Under the pieces are notes generated by a model that saw only the letters and a list, made by a program, of their open reading frames with translations, ran no database searches and had not been told where the DNA came from. Below are positions 20,301 through 29,149 of a stretch of DNA of 64,000 nucleotides, in pieces. Each line of letters opens with the position of its first letter. Position 1 is the stretch's first letter. Origin of the DNA: Micromonospora kangleipakensis (lineage in GTDB: Bacteria > Actinomycetota > Actinomycetes > Mycobacteriales > Micromonosporaceae); the NCBI RefSeq assembly GCF_004217615.1, contig NZ_SHLD01000001.1, positions 434,001 through 498,000 on the forward strand, written 5' to 3'. Position numbers and translations under genes: made by a program.

Positions 20301-21327
20301 CGTGGTGGCCGCCTCCGTGCGCTGGACCGACTTCCGGCCGGCGATCCGCGACCTGTTCGGTTCCCGGCTCGAACTGCGCCTCGGCGACCCGTCGGACTCG
20401 GTGGTGGTGAAGCGGGCGGTGGCGGCGAACGTGCCGGAGCAGGCCGGTCGGGGGATCACCGCGGAGGGGCTGCACCTCCTCGGTGCACTGCCCCGGGTCG
20501 CCGGGCTGGGCGGGGAGACGGTCGACCTGGTAAAGGCAGTCGTCGGCGCCTGGGCCGGGCCGGCCGCGCCCCGGGTCCGGCTGCTCCCGCCGGTGCTGCC
20601 GTACGCCGACCTGGACCTCTCGGCGACCACCGGCCTGGCCTTCCCGGTCGGGGTGGCCGAGGCGGACCTGCGCCCGGTGGTGCTGGACTTGGCGACCGAG
20701 CCGCACTTCGTGGTCTTCGGCGACGCCGAGTGCGGCAAGTCGTCGTTCCTGCGGGCGCTGGCCACCTCGATCATCACCCGGTTCGCCCCGGAGCAGGCCC
20801 GGGTGATCCTGGTGGACTACCGGCGCAGCCTGATGGGCACGATCGAGACGCCGCACCTGATCGGGTACGGCACCGCCGCCCCGCACGCCGCCGAGCTGAT
20901 CGAGTCGGCGGCCGGCTACCTGCAGGGCCGGCTCCCCGGCCCCGAGGTGACCCCGGCCCAGCTGCGCGGCCGGTCGTGGTGGTCGGGGCCGGAGCTGTTC
21001 GTGCTGGTGGACGACTACGACCTGGTGGCCGGTGGGCCGACCAACCCGCTGCGCGCCCTGGAGGAGCACCTGCCGCACGCCCGCGACGTCGGGCTGCACC
21101 TGGTGCTGGCCCGCCGGTCCGGCGGCGCCGGCCGGACCCAGTTCGAGCCGATCATCCAGCGGCTGCGGGAGCTCTCCACGACCGGTCTGGTGATGTCGGG
21201 CGGCCCGGAGGAGGGGGCGCTCGTGGGGCAGGTGAAGGCGGGCCCGCTGCCCCCGGGCCGGGGCCGGCTGGTGACCCGCCGGGAGGGGGTCCGGTTGGTG
21301 CAGCTGGCCCACCTGCCGCCGCCGTGA
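17365..21327 (+). CDS. eccC: Type VII secretion ATPase EccC (EccCa-EccCb fusion)
   Basis: Motor ATPase of the ESX secretion machine. The 1320-residue protein has two TM segments at about 39-85, then three FtsK/SpoIIIE domains with Walker A motifs GATGSGKSE (about residue 483), GQPQSGKSS (835) and GDAECGKSS (1118). Walker B of the first domain is LLLICDEFSELL, the catalytically competent form. The GTG start lies 12 bp after the tnpB stop; the Shine-Dalgarno AGGAAG overlaps that stop codon, so translation may be coupled to tnpB. mycP follows 87 bp downstream. No WXG100 substrate gene, eccB or eccE is in the window. Confidence 0.93.
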   Translation: MSTVVIKRPPRRPAPEIPIGELPVEAPPEIPVAAGGRWQQALMVLPMLGGTVAMAMMFGRGGGAYSYVVGGMFGLSSVAMLVTSWGSAAGTPKKSEMMAARREYLRHLTALRRRVRQTAGAQRAGLYYRHPDPGRLWSTVDSHRVWERRPGDPDFAVVRVGVGPQTLATPLVPPVTRPLEELEPMTAGALRRFLDAYSVVPDLPVALSLRSFARVFVRGPAGPRGAGSPAAQALTRAVLAQLAVFHAPDELLIAVCAGPERRARWDWVKWLPHAQHPTRADALGPVRLVSSSAAELERLLDEVLASRSRFSPAGPATDGPHVVVVLDGGDLTGATDLAGDGGIDAVTVVDLDTPPPRLLDRYALLLDLADSRLHSHSAAGHAEVGAADALELADAEAVARRLAPLRLAGTVRGPDAPPGAEPGLPELLGLGDPEGFTAEQGWAPRPARDRLRVPIGVGADGGAIELDLKESAQDGMGPHGLLIGATGSGKSELLRTLVLGLAATHSSEQLNFVLVDFKGGATFASFDRLPHTAAVITNLADALPLVDRMVDAINGELVRRQELLRRAGNFASLRDYERARAAGTPLAPLPSLLLICDEFSELLSAKPDFIDLFVQIGRLGRSLGVHLLLASQRLEEGRLRGLDTHLSYRIGLRTFSALESRTVLGVPDAHELPRSPGHGYLRAGTDPLVRFKAAYVSGAVRRRGGPAGAAGAGAPRLLTFSTHLVPEPEPATPAALPAAEEDAPTQTLLDLLVGRLAGQGPPAHQVWLPPLDSSPTLDELLGPVAADPVRGLTVGNPELHGALQVPVAVVDKPYEQRRDLFWLALDGAAGHVAVVGQPQSGKSSLLRTLICALALTHTPTEAQVYCLDFGGGALGVLRDLPHVGGVAGRSDPTAVRRTVGEIAALLAERERRFAELGVESMAAWRRRRAAALANGQPGTDPFGDVFLVVDGWGTLRNDYEDLEPLVTDLATRGLSYGVHVVAASVRWTDFRPAIRDLFGSRLELRLGDPSDSVVVKRAVAANVPEQAGRGITAEGLHLLGALPRVAGLGGETVDLVKAVVGAWAGPAAPRVRLLPPVLPYADLDLSATTGLAFPVGVAEADLRPVVLDLATEPHFVVFGDAECGKSSFLRALATSIITRFAPEQARVILVDYRRSLMGTIETPHLIGYGTAAPHAAELIESAAGYLQGRLPGPEVTPAQLRGRSWWSGPELFVLVDDYDLVAGGPTNPLRALEEHLPHARDVGLHLVLARRSGGAGRTQFEPIIQRLRELSTTGLVMSGGPEEGALVGQVKAGPLPPGRGRLVTRREGVRLVQLAHLPPP

Positions 21328-21414
21328 CCGGAGTCACCGTCCTGCACCGTGACGCACGGGAAACCCGGTAATCTCCGAGCAGCATGTTTCTGTCGCGATG
21401 AATGGCTGGGGAAT

Positions 21415-22782
21415 GTGACCAGGGATCGGCACGGAGCTCCGACCGCGACCCGACATCTGGTGGGACGCACGCTGCTCGGTGTGGCGGCCGCCACCGCTGC
21501 GGTCGCCGGCCCGCTCGCCCCGCCGGCGCATGCCGCCCCGGCCCGTGCGGCCACCTCGACGGTCGCGACGTCACGGCAGGTCGGCGCCCTGCCGGCGGCC
21601 GGCTGGCAACCGGGGTGGCTCGCCCCGGTGGACACCCCGAGCCGGGTCGACCAGGTCCGCGAGGAGCAGTGGCAGCTCGACGAGTTGCAGGCCAGGACCG
21701 CGTGGCGCAGCTCGACCGGCCGCGGCGTGATCGTCGCGGTGATCGACTCCGGAGTGGACGGTTCCCACCCCGACCTGGCCGGCCAGGTGCTGCCCGGCAC
21801 CGACCTGGTCACCCCGGACGGCGCCGACGGGCCCGACCCGGTGGGGCACGGCACGACGGTCGCCGGCCTGATCGCCGGCCGCAACGACGACGACCGGGGC
21901 GTGGTCGGGCTGGCCCCGGACGCCAGGATCCTCCCGGTCCGGGTGCTCGACGAGGAGAACCGGTACGACGACGCGATGATCGTCGCCAAGGGGGTGCGCT
22001 GGGCGGTCGACAACGGCGCCCGCGTGATCAATCTGTCCCTGGGCGGCAGCGGCGACAGCCCGGCCCTCGCCGCGGCCCTCGACTACGCCTTCGCCCGGGA
22101 CGTCGTGGTGGTCGCCTGCACCGGCAACCTCGCCACGTCGACCAGCCCGAAGGTCTGGTACCCGGCCCGCGAGCCCGGCGTGCTCGCCGTCGCCGGCCTG
22201 GAACGGAACAGCGAGAACCTCTGGTCCGGCTCGATCACCGGCCGCGCGGCCATTCTCACCGCCCCCGCGACGGCGCTCATCGGGGCCCGCCCCGGCGGGT
22301 ACTGGCCGGTGCAGGGCACCAGCTTCGCGTCCCCGCTGGTCGCCGCGACCGCCGCCCTGGTCCGGGCCCGCTACCCGCAGATGTCCGCCGGGGACGTGGT
22401 CAACCGGCTGATCACCACCGCGAAGGACCTGGGACCCACCGGCCGCGACGACCGCTTCGGCTACGGCATGGTGGATCCGGTCGCCGCGCTGACCGCCGAC
22501 GTGCCGGCGGTGGGGTACAACCCGCTCGACGACAACGACTCCCCCGGCGTGGTGGGCTTCGGCTCGGCCCCCGGGTCGGGGCAGGGTGACCGGGCGGCCG
22601 GGCAGGGCACCGACCCGTTCAGCTTCACCGCCCCGAAGCAGCAGGCCCGGTGGACGGCCCACCCGGCGGGCCAGTCGGACGACTCCGCGCCGGAACGGCT
22701 CTGGAGCGGCCTCGCTCTCTTCGTCGCCCTGGTCACCGGCGCCGCGCTGGTGGTCCGCCGGTTCCGCCAGTCACAGCGGTGA
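21415..22782 (+). CDS. mycP: Mycosin, subtilisin-like serine protease of the ESX locus
   Basis: MycP stabilises the ESX membrane complex and processes substrates. The 455-residue protein has a signal peptide (residues about 15-40, ending AHAAPA), the peptidase S8 triad in VIDSGVDG (Asp), GHGTTVAG (His) and GTSFASPLVAA (Ser), and a C-terminal TM anchor (LFVALVTGAALVV) before a basic tail. GTG 21415 gives a proper signal peptide; the open frame to 21349 has no family support. A TAATCT box at 21369-21374 could be its promoter, leaving a 35-40 nt leader. Confidence 0.9.
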   Translation: MTRDRHGAPTATRHLVGRTLLGVAAATAAVAGPLAPPAHAAPARAATSTVATSRQVGALPAAGWQPGWLAPVDTPSRVDQVREEQWQLDELQARTAWRSSTGRGVIVAVIDSGVDGSHPDLAGQVLPGTDLVTPDGADGPDPVGHGTTVAGLIAGRNDDDRGVVGLAPDARILPVRVLDEENRYDDAMIVAKGVRWAVDNGARVINLSLGGSGDSPALAAALDYAFARDVVVVACTGNLATSTSPKVWYPAREPGVLAVAGLERNSENLWSGSITGRAAILTAPATALIGARPGGYWPVQGTSFASPLVAATAALVRARYPQMSAGDVVNRLITTAKDLGPTGRDDRFGYGMVDPVAALTADVPAVGYNPLDDNDSPGVVGFGSAPGSGQGDRAAGQGTDPFSFTAPKQQARWTAHPAGQSDDSAPERLWSGLALFVALVTGAALVVRRFRQSQR

Positions 22783-22831
22783 CCCCGGCACGACCGGTCT
22801 GACCGGGCCGACGGCTGGGTAGTGCTGGGGC

Positions 22832-23644
22832 ATGAGCGGGTCGGGTGAGCAGAGTCGGATATCCACGGTCGAGCGGTCCTGGCGGACCCGCCGCCTGGAC
22901 CCGGACCATTCGCTGGGCCTCCGGCTCACCGTGGCCGCCGCCGCGGCGTTCCTGGTGCTGGTGCCGTTCGCCCTGCTGGCCCTGCTGGTGCTGGGGGCCT
23001 GGCCGCCGCTGTTCCGGCTGGACGCCTCGGTGACCGACGCGCTGCACGGGTACGCCATCGCCCATCCGGCCTGGGTGCGGGTGATGAGCGTCTGGACCGA
23101 CGTCTTCGCGCCCGGCCCGCTGCGGGCCGCCACCGCCGTCGTCGTCGCCTGGCTGCTGTTCCGCCGGGCGCGGCGGCTGGCCCTCTGGGCGGTCACCACG
23201 ATGGTGGTGGGCGGGCTGCTCGGCGCGCTGCTCAAGCTGCTGGTCGGCCGGCACCGGCCGGACCTGCTCGACCCGGTGGCCCGGGCGGCCGGCTTCTCCT
23301 TCCCGTCCGGGCACGCGCTGAACGCCACCCTGACCGCCGGGGTGCTGCTGCTGGTCCTCCTGCCGTTCACCCACGACCGGCGGCCGCTGCGCTGGGCGCT
23401 CTGGTCCGCCGCGATCGTGCTCGCGGTGGTCACCGGCGTCAGCCGGATCGCCCTCGGCGTGCACTGGACCAGCGACGTGCTGGGCGGTTGGCTGCTCGGC
23501 GTCGCGGTGGTCGCGGCGACCTCGGCCGCCTTCCGCACCTGGCGCACCCGGACCGGTCGGCGGCCGGCGCGTACCGCCCGGGAGGGGGTGGAGCCGGAGC
23601 TGGCCGGGCCGGAACCCGACGCGGCGCGCGGGGAGCACGCGTAG
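22832..23644 (+). CDS. PAP2-family membrane phosphatase
   Basis: Lipid phosphate phosphatase-type enzyme, possibly acting on undecaprenyl diphosphate or phosphatidate. Of 270 residues, six hydrophobic segments span about 28-230. The acid-phosphatase signature is complete: KLLVGRHRP, FSFPSGHAL and SRIALGVHWTSDVLGG. The C terminus is a hydrophilic acidic tail. A TAGTGC box lies 6 nt before ATG 22832, suggesting a leaderless transcript. A second PAP2 gene follows in the same direction. Confidence 0.88.
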   Translation: MSGSGEQSRISTVERSWRTRRLDPDHSLGLRLTVAAAAAFLVLVPFALLALLVLGAWPPLFRLDASVTDALHGYAIAHPAWVRVMSVWTDVFAPGPLRAATAVVVAWLLFRRARRLALWAVTTMVVGGLLGALLKLLVGRHRPDLLDPVARAAGFSFPSGHALNATLTAGVLLLVLLPFTHDRRPLRWALWSAAIVLAVVTGVSRIALGVHWTSDVLGGWLLGVAVVAATSAAFRTWRTRTGRRPARTAREGVEPELAGPEPDAARGEHA

Positions 23645-23674
23645 TTCCGCGCCCGGTGGGGTAATGGGCGGCCC

Positions 23675-24400
23675 ATGTCCGATGTCGCGGTCCAGGTGAC
23701 CAGGCGGGTCCTGCTGCCGCTGGTCCTGCTCTTCTCCGTCATGGTGGCCCTGGGCCTCCTGGTCACCCGGGTCCTCGCGCGGACCTGGCCGTTCACCGTG
23801 GAGGACACGGTCAACCGCGAGCTGGCGGCCGACCGCACCGAGGGCTGGAACAACGTCTCGCTGGTCTTCAGCACGCTGGCCAGCACCCAGCTGATCGTGG
23901 TGGTGACGGTGCTGGTGGCCCTGGTGCTGCGGCTGGTGCTGCACCGCTGGCGGGAGCCGCTCTTCCTCTGCGCCGCGGTCACCGCCCAGGCGCTGATCTT
24001 CCTCTTCACCACGATGGCCATCGACCGCCGCCGGCCGGCCGTCGAGCACATGGACGTCTCGCCGCCCACCTCCAGCTTCCCGTCCGGGCACACCTCGGCC
24101 TCGGTGGCGCTCTATGTCGGCATCGCGGTGCTGCTGGCGCTGCGGGCGAGGAGCACCCCGGCGAAGATCACCTGGTGGACGCTGCTGATCGTGGTCCCGA
24201 TCGGAGTCGCGGTCACCCGGATGTACCGGGGCATGCACCACCCCAGCGACGTGGTGGCCTCGTTCCTCAACGGCGGTATCTGCGTAGCGATCATGGCCCG
24301 CGCGGTGCTCGACCGGAGTCTCAACTGGGGTCGGGCGAAGCTGCCGCTCGGCCGCTCGGGCGAGGACGTGGCCACCGCCCGCGCGTCCACGGGAGGCTGA
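23675..24400 (+). CDS. PAP2-family membrane phosphatase, second copy
   Basis: 241 residues with about six TM segments and the PAP2 motifs MAIDRRRPAVEHMD, SSFPSGHTSAS and RMYRGMHHPSDVVAS. It is diverged from the preceding PAP2 protein rather than a recent duplicate; the first motif lacks the usual KxxxxxxRP lysine. It ends convergent with marP. Substrate is not predictable from the sequence. Confidence 0.87.
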   Translation: MSDVAVQVTRRVLLPLVLLFSVMVALGLLVTRVLARTWPFTVEDTVNRELAADRTEGWNNVSLVFSTLASTQLIVVVTVLVALVLRLVLHRWREPLFLCAAVTAQALIFLFTTMAIDRRRPAVEHMDVSPPTSSFPSGHTSASVALYVGIAVLLALRARSTPAKITWWTLLIVVPIGVAVTRMYRGMHHPSDVVASFLNGGICVAIMARAVLDRSLNWGRAKLPLGRSGEDVATARASTGG

Positions 24401-24403
24401 CCG

Positions 24404-24426
24404 GGCGTCCGCCGAGGGCCGACGCC
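24404..24426. terminator. Weak hairpin between convergent PAP2 gene and marP
   Basis: GGCGTC (24404-24409) pairs with GACGCC (24421-24426) in the 36-bp gap between the two stop codons. Only six base pairs are certain. Confidence 0.35.
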
Positions 24427-24436
24427 GTCCGCCGGC

Positions 24437-25615
24437 TCAGGTGCACTCGCCGGTGCCGACCGCCCGGGTACGCTCCGCGCCGGCCAGCGCCACCGGCCGG
24501 GCCTCCGCGGCGGTCACCGCGAAGCCGGTGTTCGGGTCGTCGGCCGCCGCCGCGAAGATCACCCCGAGCACCAGCCCGTTCGCCGAGACCAGCGGGCCGC
24601 CCGAGTTCCCGCTGCGCACCAGCGCCCGGATGGTGTAGATCTCCCGGGTCACGTCCGCGGAGGAGTAGATGTCCGGACCGGTGATCCGGTCCACGTCCCG
24701 CACCCGGGCCGGCCGGGCGTCGTACGGGCCGTCGAGGGGGAAGCCCAGCACGATCGCGTCCGCGCCGCTGCCGGCCTGCCCGGCGGCGAAGCGCATGGAG
24801 GGGCCGGGCAGCCCGGGCACGTGCAGCACGGCCAGGTCCCGCGCCGGGTCGTAGACGACCACCTCGCCGTCGTACCGCTCGCCGCGCAACTCGACCGCGA
24901 CCGAGCGGGTGCCGGCCACCACGTGCGCGTTGGTCATCACCCGGTCGTCCGCGTACACGAAGCCGGAGCCCTCGATGCGGCGGGCGCAGCTCGGCGCGGA
25001 GCCGAGCACCTTGACCACCGCCCGCTGGCTGTTGGCCACCACCGTGGAGCCGGCGAGCGCCGGGTCGGGCGGGGAGACCTGCCGGGCCCGGGTCGGCGCG
25101 AGGTCGCCGAAGACGTCCGGGAAGCCGTTGGTGTCGACCGTGTCCCGCAGCGCGGTGGAGAGCTCCTGGGCCTTGTCGGGCAGGATCCGGTCGATCACGG
25201 TGAGCAGCGCGCTGTTCCGGATCGAGGAGGCCACCGCGGGCACCGCGGAGGAGCCCAGCGGCACGGCGACCAGCCAGGCCACCAGCATGACGGCGACGAG
25301 CGACACGATCGCCCCGCCGATGTCGTCAAGCCGCTTGGCCACGTCGTTGGTGATCGTCTTGCGCAGGTGCGAGCCGAGCCACCCCGCGAGGGCCTGCCCG
25401 AGCACGGCGAGCCCGAAGATCGCGACCAGGGAGATCAGCACCCGCATCCCGCTGTCGGCGAACTGCCGGGCGAACAGCGGGCCGATCTGGAGGCCGACCA
25501 GCGCGCCCAGGAAGAAGCCGGAGAGCGACAGCGCCCCGATGGCGAAGCCCTGGCGGTATCCGCTGATCGCGAACACGAGCATGAGCAGGAGCAGGACGAG
25601 ATCCACGACGGACAC
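24437..25615 (-). CDS. marP: MarP-like membrane serine protease (CvpA-type TM domain plus trypsin domain)
   Basis: In M. tuberculosis MarP (Rv3671c, 397 aa) is a periplasmic protease needed for acid resistance. Here a 392-residue product has four TM segments of the CvpA/colicin V type (residues about 3-140), then a chymotrypsin-fold domain with His in VMTNAHVVAG, Asp in DPARDLAVL and Ser in RSGNSGGPLVS. Two cysteines (in SCARR and the terminal ECT) could form the known regulatory disulfide. GTG 25615 is chosen because a TACCCT box lies 6 nt upstream. The neighbours NUDIX, thioredoxin-like and nth occur in the mycobacterial order. Confidence 0.93.
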   Translation of the reverse strand: MSVVDLVLLLLMLVFAISGYRQGFAIGALSLSGFFLGALVGLQIGPLFARQFADSGMRVLISLVAIFGLAVLGQALAGWLGSHLRKTITNDVAKRLDDIGGAIVSLVAVMLVAWLVAVPLGSSAVPAVASSIRNSALLTVIDRILPDKAQELSTALRDTVDTNGFPDVFGDLAPTRARQVSPPDPALAGSTVVANSQRAVVKVLGSAPSCARRIEGSGFVYADDRVMTNAHVVAGTRSVAVELRGERYDGEVVVYDPARDLAVLHVPGLPGPSMRFAAGQAGSGADAIVLGFPLDGPYDARPARVRDVDRITGPDIYSSADVTREIYTIRALVRSGNSGGPLVSANGLVLGVIFAAAADDPNTGFAVTAAEARPVALAGAERTRAVGTGECT

Positions 25616-25621
25616 GCGTCC

Positions 25622-25627
25622 AGGGTA
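25622..25627 (-). promoter_or_regulatory. -10 box of leaderless marP promoter
   Basis: TACCCT on the minus strand, 6 nt before GTG 25615. It shows that the longer open frame beginning at 25654 is not the true start. Confidence 0.5.
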
Positions 25628-25678
25628 CGGGCAGCCGGCACGGAAGCGGCCCACCGCTCGCTCAACGTGACAGTCAGG

Positions 25679-26371
25679 TCAGCGGACGGGGCTCTCGTCG
25701 ACCTCGTCGGTGCCGGCCGAGGGCGCCGGGGCGGCGGCGGTCGGCGGCAGCTCCACCACCCGGCCGGGCGGCCACGGGCGGGCCCAGCCACCCATCTCCA
25801 GCAGCGTGGCCAGCACTCCGGCGGTGAACCCCCAGACCAGCATGCCCCGGGCGGAGAAGGCCGGACCGATCCAGCCGCTCGGGTGGCGTACCCGCATCCG
25901 GTTCTCCGGGTCGACCAGCTCGGCGATCGGCAGCCGGGCGACGTGCGCGACCTCGGCCGGTTCCCGCGGGTGCACCGGGTGCGGCGCGTGCCACCAGGCG
26001 AGCACCGGGGTGACCACGAAGTCGCTGACCGGGATCCAGAGCTTCGGCAGCTCGGCCAGGACGGTGACGCTGGCCGGGTCGAGCCCGACCTCCTCGTTCG
26101 CCTCCCGCAGCGCGGTCGCGCTGGCGTCGGCGTCCTCCGGGTCGGCCGCGCCGCCCGGAAAGGCCGGCTGGCCGGCGTGGTTGCGCAGGGTGGCGGCGCG
26201 CTGGAGGACCAGCACGTCCGGGCCGCCGCCGGGCTCCTCCCCGAGCAGCACGAGCACCGCGCTCTCCCGACCGCCGCTCTCCGGGGTGGCGAGCCGGGTG
26301 AAGTCCTCGGCGCGGGCGGTGCCGAGCCGACCGAGCAGCGGATCGAGCCACGGCGGCGGTTGCCGGTTCAC
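25679..26371 (-). CDS. NUDIX hydrolase (CoA pyrophosphatase type)
   Basis: 230 residues with an intact Nudix box, GGAADPEDADASATALREAN followed by EEVGL, which matches Gx5Ex7REUxEExGU, preceded by the QPAFPGG segment seen in CoA-hydrolysing members such as Rv3672c. The C-terminal 40 residues are Pro/Ala-rich. It starts with GTG 26371 and lies 55 bp downstream of the thioredoxin-like gene, in the same operon as nth. Confidence 0.9.
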   Translation of the reverse strand: MNRQPPPWLDPLLGRLGTARAEDFTRLATPESGGRESAVLVLLGEEPGGGPDVLVLQRAATLRNHAGQPAFPGGAADPEDADASATALREANEEVGLDPASVTVLAELPKLWIPVSDFVVTPVLAWWHAPHPVHPREPAEVAHVARLPIAELVDPENRMRVRHPSGWIGPAFSARGMLVWGFTAGVLATLLEMGGWARPWPPGRVVELPPTAAAPAPSAGTDEVDESPVR

Positions 26372-26426
26372 GGGGTGACCTCCGTTCCCGACTGAGGGGC
26401 CCGCCGGAGCGGCCCGGTCCGCGCGC

Positions 26427-27035
26427 TCACGCGTCCACCCCCACGCCGAGGTGCGTACGGACCAGCTCGGTGAGCGTGGCGTCGTCGAGCGCGCCGGTGG
26501 CGTCGGTGTGCCGGACCCGGCCGTCCGCGCCGACGAAGAGGGTGAGCGGGAAGGCGTTGCGGTTGAGCGCCCGCTCGAACGCGTCCCCCTGGTCGACCAG
26601 CATCGGGAAGCGGACGCCGAAGTCCTCGCCGATGGACTGGGCGCCGCCGCGGCTGTCCCGGCTGTTCACTCCGATCACCTGGAACCGACCGGCGGCGCGT
26701 TCGCTGAGCCGCTGGAAGGCGGGCAGCTCCTTGCGGCAGGGCGGGCACCAGGACGCCCAGACGTTGACCACCGCCGGGCCCTTCACCTGCCGCAGGTTCA
26801 CCGGGGCTCCCCCGGTGAAGCAGGAGAGGGTCAGCTCGGGCAGCGGCTCACCCGGCCCGGTGGTGGGCGCGGGGGCGGCCGAGGCCGGCGCGGCGGTCAG
26901 CGCGGCGCAGTCGGCGAACGGCGAGGGGCGCTCGGCGCGGGTGGCGGCCGGCGGGGCCGCCCCCTGGTCGGTGGCGGTGCAGCCGGCGACCGCCAGCAGC
27001 GCCGGGACGAGCAGGGCCGCGAGTCGGCGGTTCAC
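26427..27035 (-). CDS. TlpA/ResA-type thioredoxin-like lipoprotein
   Basis: The 202-residue precursor has a lipoprotein signal (LLAVAGC lipobox, Cys19) and a thioredoxin fold with [13 protein letters not shown], so it is an extracytoplasmic thiol-disulfide oxidoreductase, the counterpart of Rv3673c. It might act on MarP's disulfide; that is inference from adjacency. Its GTG overlaps the nth stop by 4 bp. Confidence 0.9.
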   Translation of the reverse strand: MNRRLAALLVPALLAVAGCTATDQGAAPPAATRAERPSPFADCAALTAAPASAAPAPTTGPGEPLPELTLSCFTGGAPVNLRQVKGPAVVNVWASWCPPCRKELPAFQRLSERAAGRFQVIGVNSRDSRGGAQSIGEDFGVRFPMLVDQGDAFERALNRNAFPLTLFVGADGRVRHTDATGALDDATLTELVRTHLGVGVDA

Positions 27036-27811
27036 GGCACCTCCGCGGCGACGGCCTGCTGCGGCACCAGCTCCGGGTCGATCCCGACGGCCGCCGCGAG
27101 GTCCCGGGCGCGGGGGCCCTTGAGCAGCTTGGCGGCCGCCGCCGGATCGGTCGGCCCGGTCCCGTACGACGGGCAGAGCTTCGCCAGCGTGCAGGCGCCG
27201 CAGGCGGGCTTGCGGGCGTGGCAGACCCGCCGGCCGTGGAAGATGATCCGGTGCGACAGCATGGTCCAGTCACGCTTCGGGTAGAGCGCCCCAATCGCGT
27301 GCTCGATCTTGACCGGGTCGGTCTCGGCGGTCAGCTTCCACCGCTGCACCAGCCGCTGAAAGTGGGTGTCGACGGTGATGCCGGGGACGCCGAAGGCGTT
27401 GCCGAGGATCACGTTGGCGGTCTTGCGCCCGATCCCGGGGAGGGTCACCAGGTCGGCCAGCCGGCCGGGGACCTCGCCGTCGTACCGCTCCAGGAGGGCC
27501 CGGCCGAGGTTGATCAGGGAGCTGGTCTTGTTCCGGTAGAAGCCGGTCGGCCGGATCAGCTCCTCCAGCTCGGCCCGGTCCGCCCCGGCGTAGTCGGCGG
27601 CGCTGCGGTAGCGGGCGAAGAGCTTAGGGGTGACCTCGTTGACCTTCTTGTCGGTGCACTGCGCGGAGAGGATCGTGGCGACGGCGAGCTCCAACGCGTT
27701 GGAGTGGTCGAGTTCACAGTGCGCGTCGGGGTGCGTCTCGGTCAGCACCCGACCGATCCGCCGGGCGCGGCGCGTACGCCCGAGGTCGGTCTCGGGGGAA
27801 CTGATGGTCAC
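27032..27811 (-). CDS. nth: Endonuclease III
   Basis: Base-excision repair glycosylase/AP lyase for oxidised pyrimidines. The 259-residue protein has the helix-hairpin-helix [18 protein letters not shown] with its catalytic lysine, the catalytic Asp in TVDTHFQRL, and the [4Fe-4S] cluster pattern C-x6-C-x2-C-x5-C in [20 protein letters not shown] 27811 follows a TAGGCT box by 7 nt, indicating a leaderless message. Confidence 0.95.
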   Translation of the reverse strand: MTISSPETDLGRTRRARRIGRVLTETHPDAHCELDHSNALELAVATILSAQCTDKKVNEVTPKLFARYRSAADYAGADRAELEELIRPTGFYRNKTSSLINLGRALLERYDGEVPGRLADLVTLPGIGRKTANVILGNAFGVPGITVDTHFQRLVQRWKLTAETDPVKIEHAIGALYPKRDWTMLSHRIIFHGRRVCHARKPACGACTLAKLCPSYGTGPTDPAAAAKLLKGPRARDLAAAVGIDPELVPQQAVAAEVP

Positions 27812-27818
27812 GCCGGCC

Positions 27819-27824
27819 AGCCTA
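27819..27824 (-). promoter_or_regulatory. -10 box of leaderless nth promoter, beside a hairpin
   Basis: TAGGCT on the minus strand ends 7 nt before GTG 27811. Its T overlaps ACGTCGC (27824-27830), which pairs perfectly with GCGACGT (27835-27841); that hairpin may terminate the upstream CapA-like gene. Confidence 0.45.
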
Positions 27825-27881
27825 CGTCGCGCGGGCGACGTCCCGGCGGGCCGACGCGGGCGTGGACCGCCCCGGCCCGGC

Positions 27882-29060
27882 CTACGGCGCGGTGATCCGG
27901 CCCGCCGTGTCGAGCCGCGCCCCGGTCCTCGGGAAGTCGGCCCGGCTCATCTCCCGGACCAGCCCGAGACCCCGGTGGCCGGAGTCGATCGACGGCCGGC
28001 CCACGCTGCTCATGACGGTCGAGGTGAACGTCCCGCCGGTGAAGGTGCCGTCCGGCTTCAGGGAGACCTTCAGCACGCCGCCCCAGCCGAGCCGGCCGGA
28101 GCTGTTCAGCGACTTGCCGCCGCCGGCGAAGTTGCCCAGGCTGTACGCGATCAGGCGGCCCCGGTAGAACTCCATCCCGCGCAGCACGTGCGGACCGTGC
28201 CCGACGACCAGGTCCGCCCCGGCGTCGATGACGGCGTGGGAGAAGCGGACCGGGTCGCCCCGGTTCTCGCCGAAGAACAGCTCGGTGCCCGGCTTCACGT
28301 GGCTCCGGTCGGCGCCCTCGGCGCCCATGTGCACCTGCACCACGACCAGGTCGGCCATGGTGGCCGCCTTCGCCACCACCCGCTTCGCCGACTCGATGTC
28401 GACCAGGCTGTTGGACCAGACGTACGACGAGAAGCCGGCCACCGCGACCTTCACGCCCTCGACCTCGACCACGGTGATCTGGTCGGGCGCGCCGGTGTGC
28501 TCGAGGCCGTGCTCCTCCAGCGCCCGCTGGGTGTTCCGGTAGCCCTTGGGGCCGTAGTCGTAGCCGTGGTTGTTGGCCTGGTTGAGCAGCTCGAAGCCGG
28601 CGTCGCGGAGGTGCGCCGCGTACTCCGGGGGCGCCCGGAACTGGTAGCAGTTCTGCGGATTCGGTCCGCACTTGCCGGCGCCGGTGTCCTCGGTGAGCGG
28701 CTCCTCCAGGTTCCCCATCACCAGGTCGCCCTTGAGCGCCGCCTTGACCTGGTCGAAGAAGCCCTTGCCGTCGTTGGGCGGCAGCCGGGACGGGGCGTTG
28801 CCCATGATGACGTCGCCGGTCGCGGCGAGTGAGATGGCCTGCCCGGCCACCTCCGCCGGCCCGGGGTCCGCCGACCCGGCCGGGTCGAGCGGGACCGGCG
28901 AGCCGGTCGACCCGCCGCCCGCGCCCGGCTGCCAGACCGGCGCCCCGCCGGCGTCGTCGTTGGCGCAGCCGGCGGCGAGGAGCGCGACGAGCAGCGCGCC
29001 GAGGGCGCCGGTGAGGCGGCGACGGCGCGGGCGGGACGCGGAGCGGACGGCAGAGTACAT
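27882..29060 (-). CDS. CapA/PgsA-family lipoprotein (metallophosphatase fold)
   Basis: 392 residues with a lipoprotein signal ([10 protein letters not shown]) and the CapA-like metallophosphoesterase domain: [42 protein letters not shown] and [11 protein letters not shown]. Family members associate with poly-gamma-glutamate capsule synthesis, but no capBC genes are near, so a general cell-surface role is more likely. ATG 29060 lies 8 nt after a TAGCGT box; the frame open to 29771 runs antisense through cbiZ and is not coding. Confidence 0.87.
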   Translation of the reverse strand: MYSAVRSASRPRRRRLTGALGALLVALLAAGCANDDAGGAPVWQPGAGGGSTGSPVPLDPAGSADPGPAEVAGQAISLAATGDVIMGNAPSRLPPNDGKGFFDQVKAALKGDLVMGNLEEPLTEDTGAGKCGPNPQNCYQFRAPPEYAAHLRDAGFELLNQANNHGYDYGPKGYRNTQRALEEHGLEHTGAPDQITVVEVEGVKVAVAGFSSYVWSNSLVDIESAKRVVAKAATMADLVVVQVHMGAEGADRSHVKPGTELFFGENRGDPVRFSHAVIDAGADLVVGHGPHVLRGMEFYRGRLIAYSLGNFAGGGKSLNSSGRLGWGGVLKVSLKPDGTFTGGTFTSTVMSSVGRPSIDSGHRGLGLVREMSRADFPRTGARLDTAGRITAP

Positions 29061-29068
29061 CGTGCGCG

Positions 29069-29074
29069 ACGCTA
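29069..29074 (-). promoter_or_regulatory. -10 box for the CapA-like gene
   Basis: TAGCGT on the minus strand, 8 nt before ATG 29060; near-leaderless. Confidence 0.4.
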
Positions 29075-29149
29075 CCGCGCGGCAAACGCTCCGACGAGGG
29101 CCGATCGGTCGGAAAACCGGGCCCACCGAAGGGCCGCCCGCCGGCCGGG

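Noticed and set aside
17614..21312. 1232-codon open frame antisense to eccC
   Set aside because: High GC leaves long shadow frames. Its product is His/Arg/Gln/Pro-rich with no motifs, whereas the plus strand has three clear ATPase domains.
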